DNA of 19,087 nucleotides, from NCBI RefSeq assembly GCF_042767895.1, contig NC_091559.1, positions 12,861,955 through 12,881,041 of the forward strand. Reading direction: 5' to 3'. Positions 1 to 8,479 of the stretch are shown one piece after another. Below the pieces are notes generated by a model. The model worked only from the letters and a program-made list of their open reading frames with translations, searched no databases and was not told the origin of the DNA. The stretch is from Penaeus vannamei (Eukaryota; Arthropoda; Malacostraca; Decapoda; Penaeidae). Each line of letters starts with the position of its first letter. Within the stretch, counting starts at the first letter, position 1. The translations under genes and the position numbers were made by a program.

Positions 1-655
1 AGCAGTAGTAGTAGTACTAGTAGTAGTAGTAGTAGTACTAGTGGTAGTAGTAGTAGTACTAGTGGTAGTAGTAGTAGTAGTACTAGTGGTAGTAGTAGTA
101 GTAGTACTAGTGGTAGTAGCAGTAGTAGTAGTAGTAGTACTAGTGGTAGTAATACTAGTACTAGTGGGAGTAGTACTAGTAGTACTAGTGGGAGTAGTAC
201 CGGTAGTACTAGTGGGAATAGTACTAGTAGTACTAGCAGTAGTAGTAGTACTAGTAGTTGTACTAGTAGTAGTAATACTAGTACTAATAGTAGTAGTAGT
301 ACTAGTAGTAGTACTAGTACTAGTAATTGTACTAGTAATGGTATTAGTACTACTAGTAATAGTACTAGTAATAGTATTAGTACTACTAGTAATTGTACTA
401 GTGATGGTATTAGTACTAGTAATTGTACTAGTAATAGTATTAGTACTACTAGTAATTGTACTAGTAATAGTATTAGTACTATTAGTAATAGTATTGGTAC
501 TATTAGTAATAGTATTAGTACTACTAATATTGTTGCCATTATTATTATTATTACTAGTACTACTACTACTAGTACTACTGCTACTACTACTAGTAGTAAT
601 AGTACTACTAGTAATAGCACTACTTGTACTAGTAGTAGTAGTAGTACTAGTAATA
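1..655. repeat. Compound AGT/ACT trinucleotide microsatellite
   Basis: The block is almost entirely AGT triplets punctuated by ACT, GGT and AAT. The early part shows a higher-order pattern of a run of AGT, then ACT, then AGT and GGT, repeated every roughly 20-27 bases. Because ACT is the complement of AGT, the array is self-complementary and rich in the palindromes ACTAGT and AGTACT. A long open frame through it (41-664) is only Val/Leu/Ile codons and is a repeat artefact, not a gene. Confidence 0.95.
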
Positions 656-668
656 ATAAAATAATAAT

Positions 669-735
<67 letters not shown>
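656..735. repeat. (AAT)n microsatellite
   Basis: Nearly pure AAT/ATA triplets, about 26 units, directly joined to the AGT/ACT array before it. Confidence 0.95.
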
Positions 736-739
<4 letters not shown>

Positions 740-828
740 CAAGTGGTACTAGTGCTAGTACTACTAGTACTAGACTATTACTAGTAGTACTATTACTTGT
801 ACTAGTACTACTACTACTACTACTAGTA
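736..828. repeat. Second AGT/ACT microsatellite block
   Basis: A short return of the same AGT, ACT and ATT triplets between two (AAT)n tracts, again with many ACTAGT palindromes. It suggests one compound satellite that has alternated between two motifs. Confidence 0.85.
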
Positions 829-843
829 ATAATAATAATAATG

Positions 844-906
<63 letters not shown>

Positions 907-955
907 TTAATAATATTAATAATAATAATAATAACAATAATAATAATAATGATGA
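829..955. repeat. (AAT)n microsatellite
   Basis: Nearly uninterrupted AAT triplets with a few GAT, ATT and AAC variants towards the 3' end. Open frames on both strands here are runs of Ile or Leu and are artefacts. Confidence 0.93.
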
Positions 956-1328
956 CAACATAGACAAAGAAAAAGAACAACAATAACAGCAATAAGAACA
1001 ACACTAATGAAAATGATAAAACTACTGAAAGTGAATGGAAAAAACACACTACCATATTGACACAATTGTAGACAAACCTACAATGCACAAAAAAGAGTCA
1101 ATGAAATAAATGACAAAGAGTTTCAGATTTCTCCTGGATTCCAGCCATTTCTACCAAACATAAAAGTAATAACAATAACACAAACAATTACAATAAAAAA
1201 TAATCTTAAAAAATAGTATTAGGATAGGTCTGCCATTATCACCAATAATAGTACTAGGAACAGCTGTAACAGACTTGTAGAGCCAATGATAAGGACAATG
1301 ATATCATTCACAATTATAATAAACAACA
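956..1328. other. A-rich stretch without a recognisable gene
   Basis: A-rich sequence with scattered CAA and AAT triplets that looks like decayed microsatellite. I see no open frame of substance, RNA gene or mobile element end. Confidence 0.6.
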
Positions 1329-1726
1329 TTAACAATAATAATTGATGATGATAAAAGTAATAGTAATAGAATTAGTATTAGTAATAATAATAGTAACATT
1401 ATTATTATTAATAATAGTAATAATAGCAATAACAGTAATAGTATTAGTATTAGTAATAGTATTAATAATAATATTAGTACTAACAGTAATAGTAATAATA
1501 GTAACAGTAATGATGGTAATAATAGTAATAATAGTCATAATAGTAATGATAATGATAATAATAATGATAATAATGATAATGATAATGATATCAATAATAA
1601 TAATAATTATTATTATTATTATTATCATTATAATATTAACAATAACAATAACAATAACACAATGATGATGATGATGATGATGACTGATAATGACTGATAA
1701 TGATTGATGATGACTGATTACGACTG
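1329..1726. repeat. Imperfect AAT/AGT/AAC and GAT microsatellites
   Basis: Degenerate mixture of AAT, AGT, AAC and GAT triplets up to about 1660, then a (GAT)n tract that passes into a decanucleotide-like pattern built on TGACTGATAA at about 1680-1726. Interruptions are frequent, so this is older than the pure arrays nearby. Confidence 0.85.
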
Positions 1727-1818
1727 ATGATCTTCAGTCTTCCCTGATTTCTGGAAGCACCTGGTAAATGTCATGGCCAGACAAACTCACTGCACTCACG
1801 GCTGAATTATCTACCCTT
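1727..1818. other. Short unique island between microsatellites
   Basis: About 90 bases of mixed-composition sequence lacking triplet periodicity. No gene recognised; useful mainly as the only unique anchor in the first 2.2 kb. Confidence 0.5.
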
Positions 1819-1988
1819 AATAATAATAGTGGTGATGATGATATGATGATATAATAATGATGATATAATAAATGATGATGATATATTAATGATGATGATA
1901 TGATAATGATAATAATATAATAATGATAATATAATAATGATATAGTAATAATGATAATAATGATAACAACAAAACAATAATCATTGTC

Positions 1989-2043
<55 letters not shown>

Positions 2044-2171
2044 TAATAATAAAACAACAATAATAATAACAATAATAATAACAATAACAATAATAATATT
2101 AATAATACTAACAATAATAATAATAATAACAATAACAATACCAACAACTACAAAACAACAACAACAACAAC

Positions 2172-2218
<47 letters not shown>

Positions 2219-2235
2219 CTACAATAATAACAATA
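1819..2235. repeat. AT-rich trinucleotide microsatellites (GAT, AAT, CAA)
   Basis: Successive tracts of GAT/ATA, a pure (AAT)n at about 1987-2040, mixed AAC/AAT, a (CAA)n at about 2150-2170 and another (AAT)n at about 2170-2215. Confidence 0.9.
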
Positions 2236-2909
2236 ATCATCATAATACCAAAAGGAACAGCAGTATTAATAACAACAATAATACACCAACAAAATAAAGT
2301 CCACAGTATTATAGACATAATGTTATGAGCAGAACAGTAAATAAAAGTTCAACAGTCAGTATTTTCTATCTAAAACTATTAAACCATTACAATAACTTCA
2401 CAAAGGGATAAATAAAGGAATATGTAAAATGAAAATACCATTCCTCTAGCACCATTACCGTCCTATATTTTAGCAATATTAAAAACATTTTCAATTATAT
2501 CATTCTGATTTTACCATTTTTTCCCTTTCATTAGTAACATAAGGTATATAAATTAATCATCTAAACTATCAAAAACTAAATACACAAGTTCACTATTGAT
2601 TTCCCCTGATGAACGCTTTATAAAAACGTAAAATGCATCCTCTAATCAGCGGTTACGTGTAATCGAGCCAATTCCACGTGTCTACATTAAATTAATATCA
2701 AATGATTATACTTTTTACTGAAAATCAAAACTGAACGAAATTGTGAAGACAAGATACCGTTGAATTTCATCTTGACAAATTGTTTGCATAATCGACTTTC
2801 ATTGCCGTCCCTTCCTCCACAACAAACCGCTACAATACCGATAAAAATCCGCCCCTCAAAACAATAATAATAATAATAAATAATGAAAATAATGAAACAA
2901 TCAAAAGAG
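2236..2909. other. AT-rich unique DNA, no gene seen
   Basis: AT-rich non-repetitive sequence with a CACGTG E-box at 2675-2680 and a short (AAT)n at about 2862-2880, immediately before composition switches sharply to GC-rich. No exon or RNA gene is supported. Confidence 0.55.
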
Positions 2910-3260
2910 CTGTACTCGGAGCGTGCATCGGCGTGGCGAGCGAGCAGGCCGAGCGGCCCGGCGGCGCAGCGCGGGAGAAGCTTTATGGTGGCGAAGGAAG
3001 GCAGCCAGACATGAGCCACCGCGCCTCACCTCACGCTCCCCGACGCACGTGGGGCCGCCCGCAACGTCACCACTAGCCCATGACGTCACTGTGGTGGTGA
3101 CGTCAGCACCCACACGCCCGTATCCGCGCCCACCACGCCCACAAAGTAATCCCAGCGCCCGAGCCCCACGCCCACCAATCACCACGCGCGCCGCGCGGGT
3201 AAGTCCCGCCCCCGCGCCCCGCCCCCATCTCGGCGGCCACTCCCCCCCCCCCCTCAGTCA
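2910..3260. promoter_or_regulatory. CpG-rich island, probable promoter or enhancer
   Basis: About 350 bases of GC-rich, CpG-dense DNA stand out from AT-rich flanks. They hold two perfect CRE palindromes, a third CGTCA half-site at 3065-3069, a CACGTG E-box at 3046-3051, GC-box-like CCCGCCCC runs at about 3205-3226 and a C12 tract near 3243-3254. A consensus donor, GTAAGT, starts at 3199 on the plus strand, so a non-coding first exon ending at 3198 is possible. GTGAGG also occurs on the minus strand, so direction is undecided. Which gene it serves is unknown: a plus-strand gene, or an element inside the first intron of the minus-strand ubinuclein gene. Confidence 0.5.
3081..3105. promoter_or_regulatory. 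Paired cAMP response elements (TGACGTCA x2)
   Basis: Two perfect 8-bp TGACGTCA palindromes lie at 3081-3088 and 3098-3105, 17 bp centre to centre. TGACGTCA is the full consensus for CREB/ATF bZIP dimers, and paired sites in a CpG island are typical of CREB-responsive promoters. Occupancy is inference. Confidence 0.65.
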
Positions 3261-5093
3261 CTCGAGTCAGGCAGCCAGGGCTATGAAGCGAGGGGGGAGG
3301 GAATGTAATCCCCCTGGCGGGAGGGAGTCATCCTCCTGGGTCGTCATCATCATAATCACAACAAAATTCAAGAATAAACAAAAGCAAATTAATTACAACC
3401 TAAAAATCGCCTCTATACGCCCAGCCATAGAAGCGACAATCGAGCGGAGCACACTTCACACACGGGGACTCTCGCTAAGACATTTTTGCTTCTTCCGAAA
3501 GCGAGACCCACGACGAGTGAAAAGCAGTCTTTACTAAAATATTATTCTAGTTTTAACATATTTCATGTAAAAATGCGTGCGACCATCCTGTGCAAATTTC
3601 CAGCAGGGAGCGAGGCGCGCGTGGCATCAGGAGGTCCCTTGACCACCGCAACATTTTTGGCGCGACTGATTTGCTTCATCGATTCTTTGAGACCACGTGA
3701 CCAGTTTCTACGTACATCCGGGACCCCCAAATTATCTTTCGTCTGCTCTATCTCTCCTCCTTTACGAACCTCTGTTCCACCAACGACTGCCCTCTCCTCC
3801 GTGGGGAGAGTCACGTCCCTCGATCTGCCACCAAGAACGCCTTCGGGCCGCGAGGAAAGCTCAGCCCGGCCTCGGGAAAATGTCTAGCCCGCCTTGCCAT
3901 TATGATAATCGACCTCCTCCACTACACTCCGACACCCTACACTCACCCTCGACCCCCACCACGTACCACGTTGCATCCAACTCCAGACGTAAACCCACAC
4001 GACCTGGGGGTCAGCCTCAATATACAGCAGCCAAATGCCTTCAGCCAAGACAAGGGGAGCGTGGCATTCCATTGACAATTAATGAGTTTTTTTTTTTACT
4101 TTTTTCTTCTTTTTTCGCGACTGTCTCACCGAGCGGTCAGCACTCCGTGTAACATGACCGTAAAGCTACATGAACACACATCGTCTCCTGCGTCAACATG
4201 ATCATTCCAAACACTCCTTGCATTCCTCTCGCCAAACTACTACCGTCACATTCGCACAGTTAAATTAATTACATTAAAAGTAAACATAGATCAAATCTTT
4301 ATATTTATCTCTCACCCGAGATAAAGTACTCAAATCAATGTTCGGACTGAAGGACGACCTTCAAGGCGCCTTTTGAGGAAGACGGCTCGAGAGGGGGACG
4401 TGCTCGCTTCTGGTGGAAAGGATGAAGGTGTGAAGCCGCCCGGGTGTCTCTTGCCGCACGACGCCTCACCCGCCTCCCTCAGCCAATGACAGCCTCGCCT
4501 GCGTGATCCTCGTCCTCCAGGCTGCCATCACAGTACTCAAGGACTACTCCAACACCCTACACAATCCTTCAGACATGGCTCGCACGTCCCCGGCGTGGCA
4601 GGGGGAGCTTCAGCCTCTCCTTTACTCAGAAACTTACACTTGAACGGGGTGTTGAAGTGTGACACTCTGAGGTCTGGGCCGAAGGTTTATTCCCACTTGC
4701 CCTTGGGGGGTTTGAGTCCCTTACATACCCTTGAGGTCATCCTTCATGACGGTCCCCACTCGGGGACATCCCCGAGTGAGGGCCTTGGTTGGTGACGTCC
4801 TCTCGTGTGCCAGGGATCATTTTACACGCTGGGGCTTAGCGTAAAGACAGAGTGTGCCGCCTTCTACAGTGTGGGTGTGTGAACACTTAAACCCTGGCGC
4901 TGTCACCCTGTTCTCCCGCTCTACAAAATGTCCATCTGCTTCCCTCCGCCGGTCTCGTCCCCCTGCCATTCCTCCAGCCAGGCCCTGCGAAACTGCTCTA
5001 ACTCGTCCTAGGAGCGATTAGCCTACAGATTTGACAGCGGAATTGCCTCCCTCATAGCACTTTCCGCATAACTATTTTTACATTTGCACTCAC
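3261..5093. other. No recognisable exon; probably first intron of minus-strand ubinuclein
   Basis: Mixed-composition DNA with modest open frames on both strands (3486-3887 plus, 3563-3814 minus and others), none of which I recognise or can link by good splice sites. T-rich tract at about 4087-4112. The conserved HRD domain of ubinuclein, expected in a downstream minus-strand exon, was not found here, so the intron probably continues left of the window. Confidence 0.4.
4757..4778. repeat. Perfect 10-bp inverted repeat
   Basis: CACTCGGGGA at 4757-4766 and its exact reverse complement TCCCCGAGTG at 4769-4778 are separated by only CA. Could form a tight hairpin or be a dimeric binding site; no function is assigned. 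Confidence 0.8.
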
Positions 5094-5258
5094 CAATTTT
5101 AGAGACACCAGTTCTCGATAGTTGAACTCCGGACAAGACTTCTCATTGGACTCAGGCAGTGTCAAAATAATACGCACTGTTTTCATCTTCTTCTCCTTTT
5201 TCTTTTCTTTCTTTATAGGCCCTAGGGTAGAAAATGCTACCTTCTTAGGTTCCGTCAT
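5094..5258 (-). CDS. UBN1: Ubinuclein/yemanuclein, first coding exon (partial)
   Basis: Ubinuclein (yemanuclein in flies) is a nuclear subunit of the HIRA complex, which deposits histone H3.3 outside S phase. The exon encodes 55 residues from the ATG at 5258-5256 and ends in phase 0 at a consensus donor, TTG then GTGAGT, with the intron starting at 5093. It opens MTEPKKVAFSTL, like the remembered starts of fly yemanuclein and human UBN1. A Lys/Glu-rich linker follows at residues 16-26, then VRIILTLPESNEKSCPEFNY at 28-47, matching the N-terminal block that in UBN1 helps contact HIRA. The ATG is the first in frame after an upstream in-frame TAG, with A at -3. The downstream HRD domain is not in the window. 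Seen: frame, splice donor and motif. Family assignment is from memory. Confidence 0.8.
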
Positions 5259-5278
5259 GTTTCTAGAGGTATTTCCAT
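5255..5278 (-). other. Seven-codon upstream ORF overlapping the ubinuclein start
   Basis: On the minus strand an out-of-frame ATG at 5278 opens a 7-codon frame whose TGA (5257-5255) overlaps the main ATG (5258-5256) as ATGA. Such uORFs can lower or gate translation of the main frame through termination and reinitiation. It matters only if the transcript starts upstream of 5278. Confidence 0.5.
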
Positions 5279-5365
5279 TCAAATATAATAAAAACGCTGG
5301 CTATTCGCGATCACAAACATTCAAACCTTCACCACTTCCCTTCCATCTTTCACTACTGAAGCAAA

Positions 5366-5404
5366 CGCGCATGCGCACACTTCAAAACACACATTGGCGC
5401 GAAA
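5366..5404 (-). promoter_or_regulatory. NRF1 and E2F consensus sites upstream of ubinuclein
   Basis: CGCGCATGCGCA at 5366-5377 matches the NRF1 consensus YGCGCAYGCGCR at every position. TTGGCGCGAAA at 5394-5404 reads TTTCGCGCCAA on the minus strand, an E2F/DP-type site. Both sit about 110-150 bp upstream of the ubinuclein ATG, as in TATA-less promoters of housekeeping and cell-cycle genes. Function is inferred from motif and position. Confidence 0.65.
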
Positions 5405-5866
5405 CAATTGCATAGGGTATTGCAATTTCTTTTTGCAAATTTATAATCAGAAAAAAATATGTATTTCAAAATTATGCGTTGAAAATACACATTTTACCTA
5501 ATAAGAAAATTCAACGCTTTTCCAAACCAGTGACTCGAGTCCGATTTTGTCGTTTTATGGCTTTATATAATCCGCTTTCTATATGTTTAATTATTTCTGG
5601 TCATCTTGTAGATTTATATACTAACATGAGAGTTCTAGATATATTTTAACATAAAATTTCTCGTCTTTCGTGTTTATTTTATGCTAATGCCCCTTTTTGT
5701 TTTGATATCAAATGAGCAACTTAAATTAATATTTTTAAACACTATGCAATATATAACTCTATATAATTCTCTTTTATTAATACAAAATACCTAAAATGAT
5801 AATAAACACTTTTATAAATTTTCTTTCTAAAACAAATAGTATCTTCATTGAGTGTTGTTTTCCCAG
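5405..5866. other. AT-rich intergenic stretch, no gene seen
   Basis: Very AT-rich DNA with poly-A and poly-T runs upstream of the NRF1/E2F sites. No exon, RNA gene or repeat family recognised. A weak pyrimidine tract at its end leads to the TCCCAG acceptor at 5861-5866. Confidence 0.5.
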
Positions 5867-6003
5867 AGGAGAGTCATCATGGCTGGCAGTGCAATGGCTA
5901 GTGTCTACGGCGCATCCCCAATTTGGTCCGGTGGCCCTTCCCCTGGGGAGTTTTACAACTTTCCAGGATCTAGGAGTCAAAATGAAGCCAAGTCCCATAC
6001 ACT
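5867..6003 (+). CDS. Candidate small exon with start codon, product unrecognised
   Basis: A TTTTCCCAG acceptor ends at 5866 and a consensus donor GTGAGT begins at 6004, enclosing 137 bases. An ATG at 5879 with A at -3 and G at +4 opens 41 full codons plus two bases, reading MAGSAMASVYGASPIW and then a Gly/Ser/Pro/aromatic-rich segment. The frame is also open from the acceptor, so it could be an internal exon. I do not recognise the peptide. It is the only good exon-like unit on the plus strand before 14824, and could be the 5' end of a gene reading rightward. It does not resemble the N-terminus of Expanded that I remember. Chance is a real alternative. Confidence 0.3.
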
Positions 6004-6341
6004 GTGAGTTTGTGGTGGTTCTGTGTAGTGTAGTTTCGTGGAAATTATGACATTGCTACATCATCCCGGTATGACTTACTTGTCAACTCGTATTGTCAAG
6101 ATAAGTTTAGTTCATCTTTAACCCAATTTCCCTGTCCTGATTTGTTCTTTTACTTTTAATTTCATTTGGACAAGCTCTGCATTATATTAGTGTCTGAAAA
6201 TGCCGATCAGTTCCACTTAAATCGTAGATAAGATAAATGTTTAAACTCCTTGTCATTGTGCATTAAAAAGTAGAAATAGTAACCACACAGTAAAGGTTTG
6301 GGCATTTCTTAGATTTCCAGAGTGTTCTGTAGTGTTTGAAT
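6004..6341. other. Unique DNA, no gene seen
   Basis: AT-rich unique sequence between the candidate exon and the first foldback element; no coding or repeat signal seen. Confidence 0.5.
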
Positions 6342-6533
6342 TTTGGGTAATTTTCTATATTACCTTCGACTCTCCGATATCGACGATTTTGGTATCGTTG
6401 GATTCTTCTCACTCTGTACAATCCAAATATGTAGGTTTTATTGCGCGGAAACCCCCTATTAGCAGCAAACTTGGCCCCAATAGCAGGGGCGACGATGTTG
6501 GAGCGGTGGACGTAATATAGAAAATTACCCAAA
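6342..6533. mobile_element. Short MITE-like unit with near-perfect terminal inverted repeats
   Basis: GGGTAATTTTCTATATTAC at 6345-6363 is exactly reverse-complemented at 6512-6530, and three more flanking bases on each side extend the match to 22 bp. The 186-192 bp unit lies inside the left arm of the larger foldback. No clear target duplication was seen. Confidence 0.65.
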
Positions 6534-7120
6534 TAATATAACCCAAAGTGAAGATAACCAAGTTTATTCACATGACTTTCCATTGCAGGGGGCTGTGCCC
6601 CCAGCGACCCCCCCTACAGGGGTGGGACGAGGGCAGGTCACCGCCGCTCTTCTGTTCATGGTATACCTTGTTCATCTTGATTATACTACAATCGTATCTG
6701 TATACAATATTGATTATATCAAGGTTAGTATGCTGATTCAATGGGAATGTTACGAGGTAAATGTAATACGTCCGCCGCTCCGAGATCGCCGATAACTATG
6801 TAACGCTCTAGCCTGCCGGGAATACGTGGTGAAGGTTTTGTTTCCTCGGCGGGGGTCCCAGGGGGCACAGCCTCCTGCAATGGAAAGTCATGTGAATAAT
6901 CATGGTTATTTTCACAGTGGGTTATATTATTAGTGGTATATAACCCTGCATTTTCCCTGGAAACTTTCATGCCCTCCCCTGCTATTGGGGCCAAGTTTGT
7001 CGCTAATGGGGGGTTTCCGCGCAATGAAAACTATATATTTGCAATGTGGACAGTGAGAGGAATCCAACGATACCAAAATCGTCGATATCGGAGAGGCGAA
7101 GGTAATATAGAAAATTGCCG
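6342..7120. mobile_element. Foldback element with long inverted arms
   Basis: The left arm (about 6342-6620) and right arm (about 6835-7120) are reverse complements over two long blocks: 6342-6488 against 6975-7120, and 6535-6620 against 6835-6925. Shared landmarks include CGATTTTGGTATCGTTGGAT, GCGCGGAAACCCCC and CTTGGCCCCAATAGCAGGGG. The loop is about 215 bp. Where each arm is translated in the equivalent frame, a similar peptide appears on opposite strands, which is a by-product of the inversion. There is no transposase frame, so it is a non-autonomous or decayed element. Confidence 0.8.
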
Positions 7121-7578
7121 GATTTTGTATTAACTTACCAATTTTCATTTGCATAGTTTTACACTTGTAAATTGCAATATTTGAAAATATAGAAGGAAGT
7201 AACAATTTCCAGGCATCTGATCTTGCAGTCACCATAACTGTGAGGAATTTGGTAATTTTTACTGTATGGATGCACTCACTAGAGACTAAGTCTCCGAGTT
7301 GTTACAAAATTTATATATCAGTTCACGTTGCCATGACTGGGCTTGCCTGAGAACAGGGTTGATGAGGTGCTCTTCCCTCCAAACACCCCTCAGAGAACAT
7401 TGTCTTCACCTCGGTATGCACGGCAAGATAGAGCTTTCCACAATCTTTTTCTTTTATAGGTGGTACTGCTGTTTGTGTCTGCAAATTAGTTATTGTACCA
7501 AGGACTGCTACTTTTTATCCTTAATAAGATTATCTTATTCAGGGTAATTGTTACAGAGAGCAACGCACCCTCCCAGAG
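7121..7578. repeat. Non-coding DNA with a dispersed repeat copy at 7318-7445
   Basis: 7318-7445 shares a ladder of motifs with 7990-8115: TTGCCATGACT, CAAACACCC, CTCGGTATGCA and GGCAAGATAGAGCT in the same order and direction. A third, inverted copy lies at about 10905-11040. The rest of this stretch has no recognisable gene. Confidence 0.65.
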
Positions 7579-8479
7579 ACTGAGTTGAAAAAAATTGATG
7601 TTTTTCTGCAGGAAATCCAATGATTTCATCGATCTTCAGCATTGTATCATCAGCGAATGAATTGTTCAGGAGATCAAGTACCATTTCTGCATCGATGATC
7701 TTGATTTGATAGTCCCGTTAGCAGGGAAGGGCATGAAGTATATCAGTGAAATTATGAGGTAAAACAGGCTTAAATAACAAAAATAAAGATAAAGAATACG
7801 TAAAACTAGCACAAAAAACTGCTTAAAATCGGCCAATGAAACTCTACGGATGTAACCGCCATCTTTGACATTTCTGAGGCGACAGAAAAAAAACAAAAAC
7901 TATGGGAACCCAACCCACTTTTTGGCAAAACTCTACGGGAATTCTCACATTCCAAACCCTCCCCAAAAAATGTATTGACCAATAAACCAACCTAATATGT
8001 CAGTATAAATTGCCATGACTAGGTGTGACCGAGGGGAGGGTTGGTGGGGGGCATGCCCCCAAACACCCTATGTGACACATTCTCGGTATGCATGGCAAGA
8101 TAGAGCTGCATTCACATAGTAAAATAATAAACCAAATACGTTTATATCAGGAAACATTAAACTTTCGATGTTTCTTTTTACCGTCAGGATTGCTTTGATT
8201 TTAATCACCTTTTTCGTCATTTGGGGTTCTCGATGGGCCCAGAGATAAAATTGGGAAGACTACTATTCTCTGATGCCACTGTAAAAGTCTTATAACAAAC
8301 CCAGAATCAACACAACACTGGAAGCAACATGTCTCACCGGCGTTTAGCCTTGAAATGAGCACACACCATGGTGTGACACCTGGCTACAGGAGCAAGAAAA
8401 TGTGAAACACTCAATGCAGACAATTGTATATGAGGGTATTGATAAATATTATAATATGCTGATGAAGTATAATAACATT
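7579..8479. repeat. Left arm, outer part, of a 3.8-kb palindrome
   Basis: This segment is the diverged reverse complement of about 10530-11410. Colinear matching blocks include TCCAATGATTTCATCGAT, CTTGATTTGATAGTCCCG, GCCAATGAAACT, AACCAACCTAAT-type sequence, AATAAACCAAATA and AACCCAGAAT with CAACACAACACTG. The order is preserved throughout. The match stops at ATAACATT (8472-8479) and resumes at 9732, where a transposon inserted. Confidence 0.8.
8472..8479. repeat. Target-site duplication, left copy (ATAACATT)
   Basis: Left copy of the 8-bp direct repeat bounding the 8480-9731 insertion. Confidence 0.75.

Noticed and set aside
41..967. Long open frames of Val/Leu/Ile or Leu/Ser on both strands
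   Set aside because: They arise because AGT, ACT and AAT triplets lack stop codons in some frames. No domain, splice sites or codon diversity.
1329..2147. Open frames of Ile, Asn or Tyr repeats on both strands
   Set aside because: Trinucleotide microsatellite artefacts.
2923..3537. 204-codon frame through the CpG island
   Set aside because: Arg/Pro/Ala composition reflects GC-rich DNA; no recognisable domain, and a consensus donor interrupts it at 3199.
3572..3887. Frame starting MRA..., superficially like the start of fly Expanded
   Set aside because: Only the first three residues agree; nothing resembling the FERM F1 lobe follows.
5122..5415. Plus-strand frame across the ubinuclein exon
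   Set aside because: Shadow of the minus-strand coding exon; starts at a non-ATG codon and is Phe/Ser-rich.
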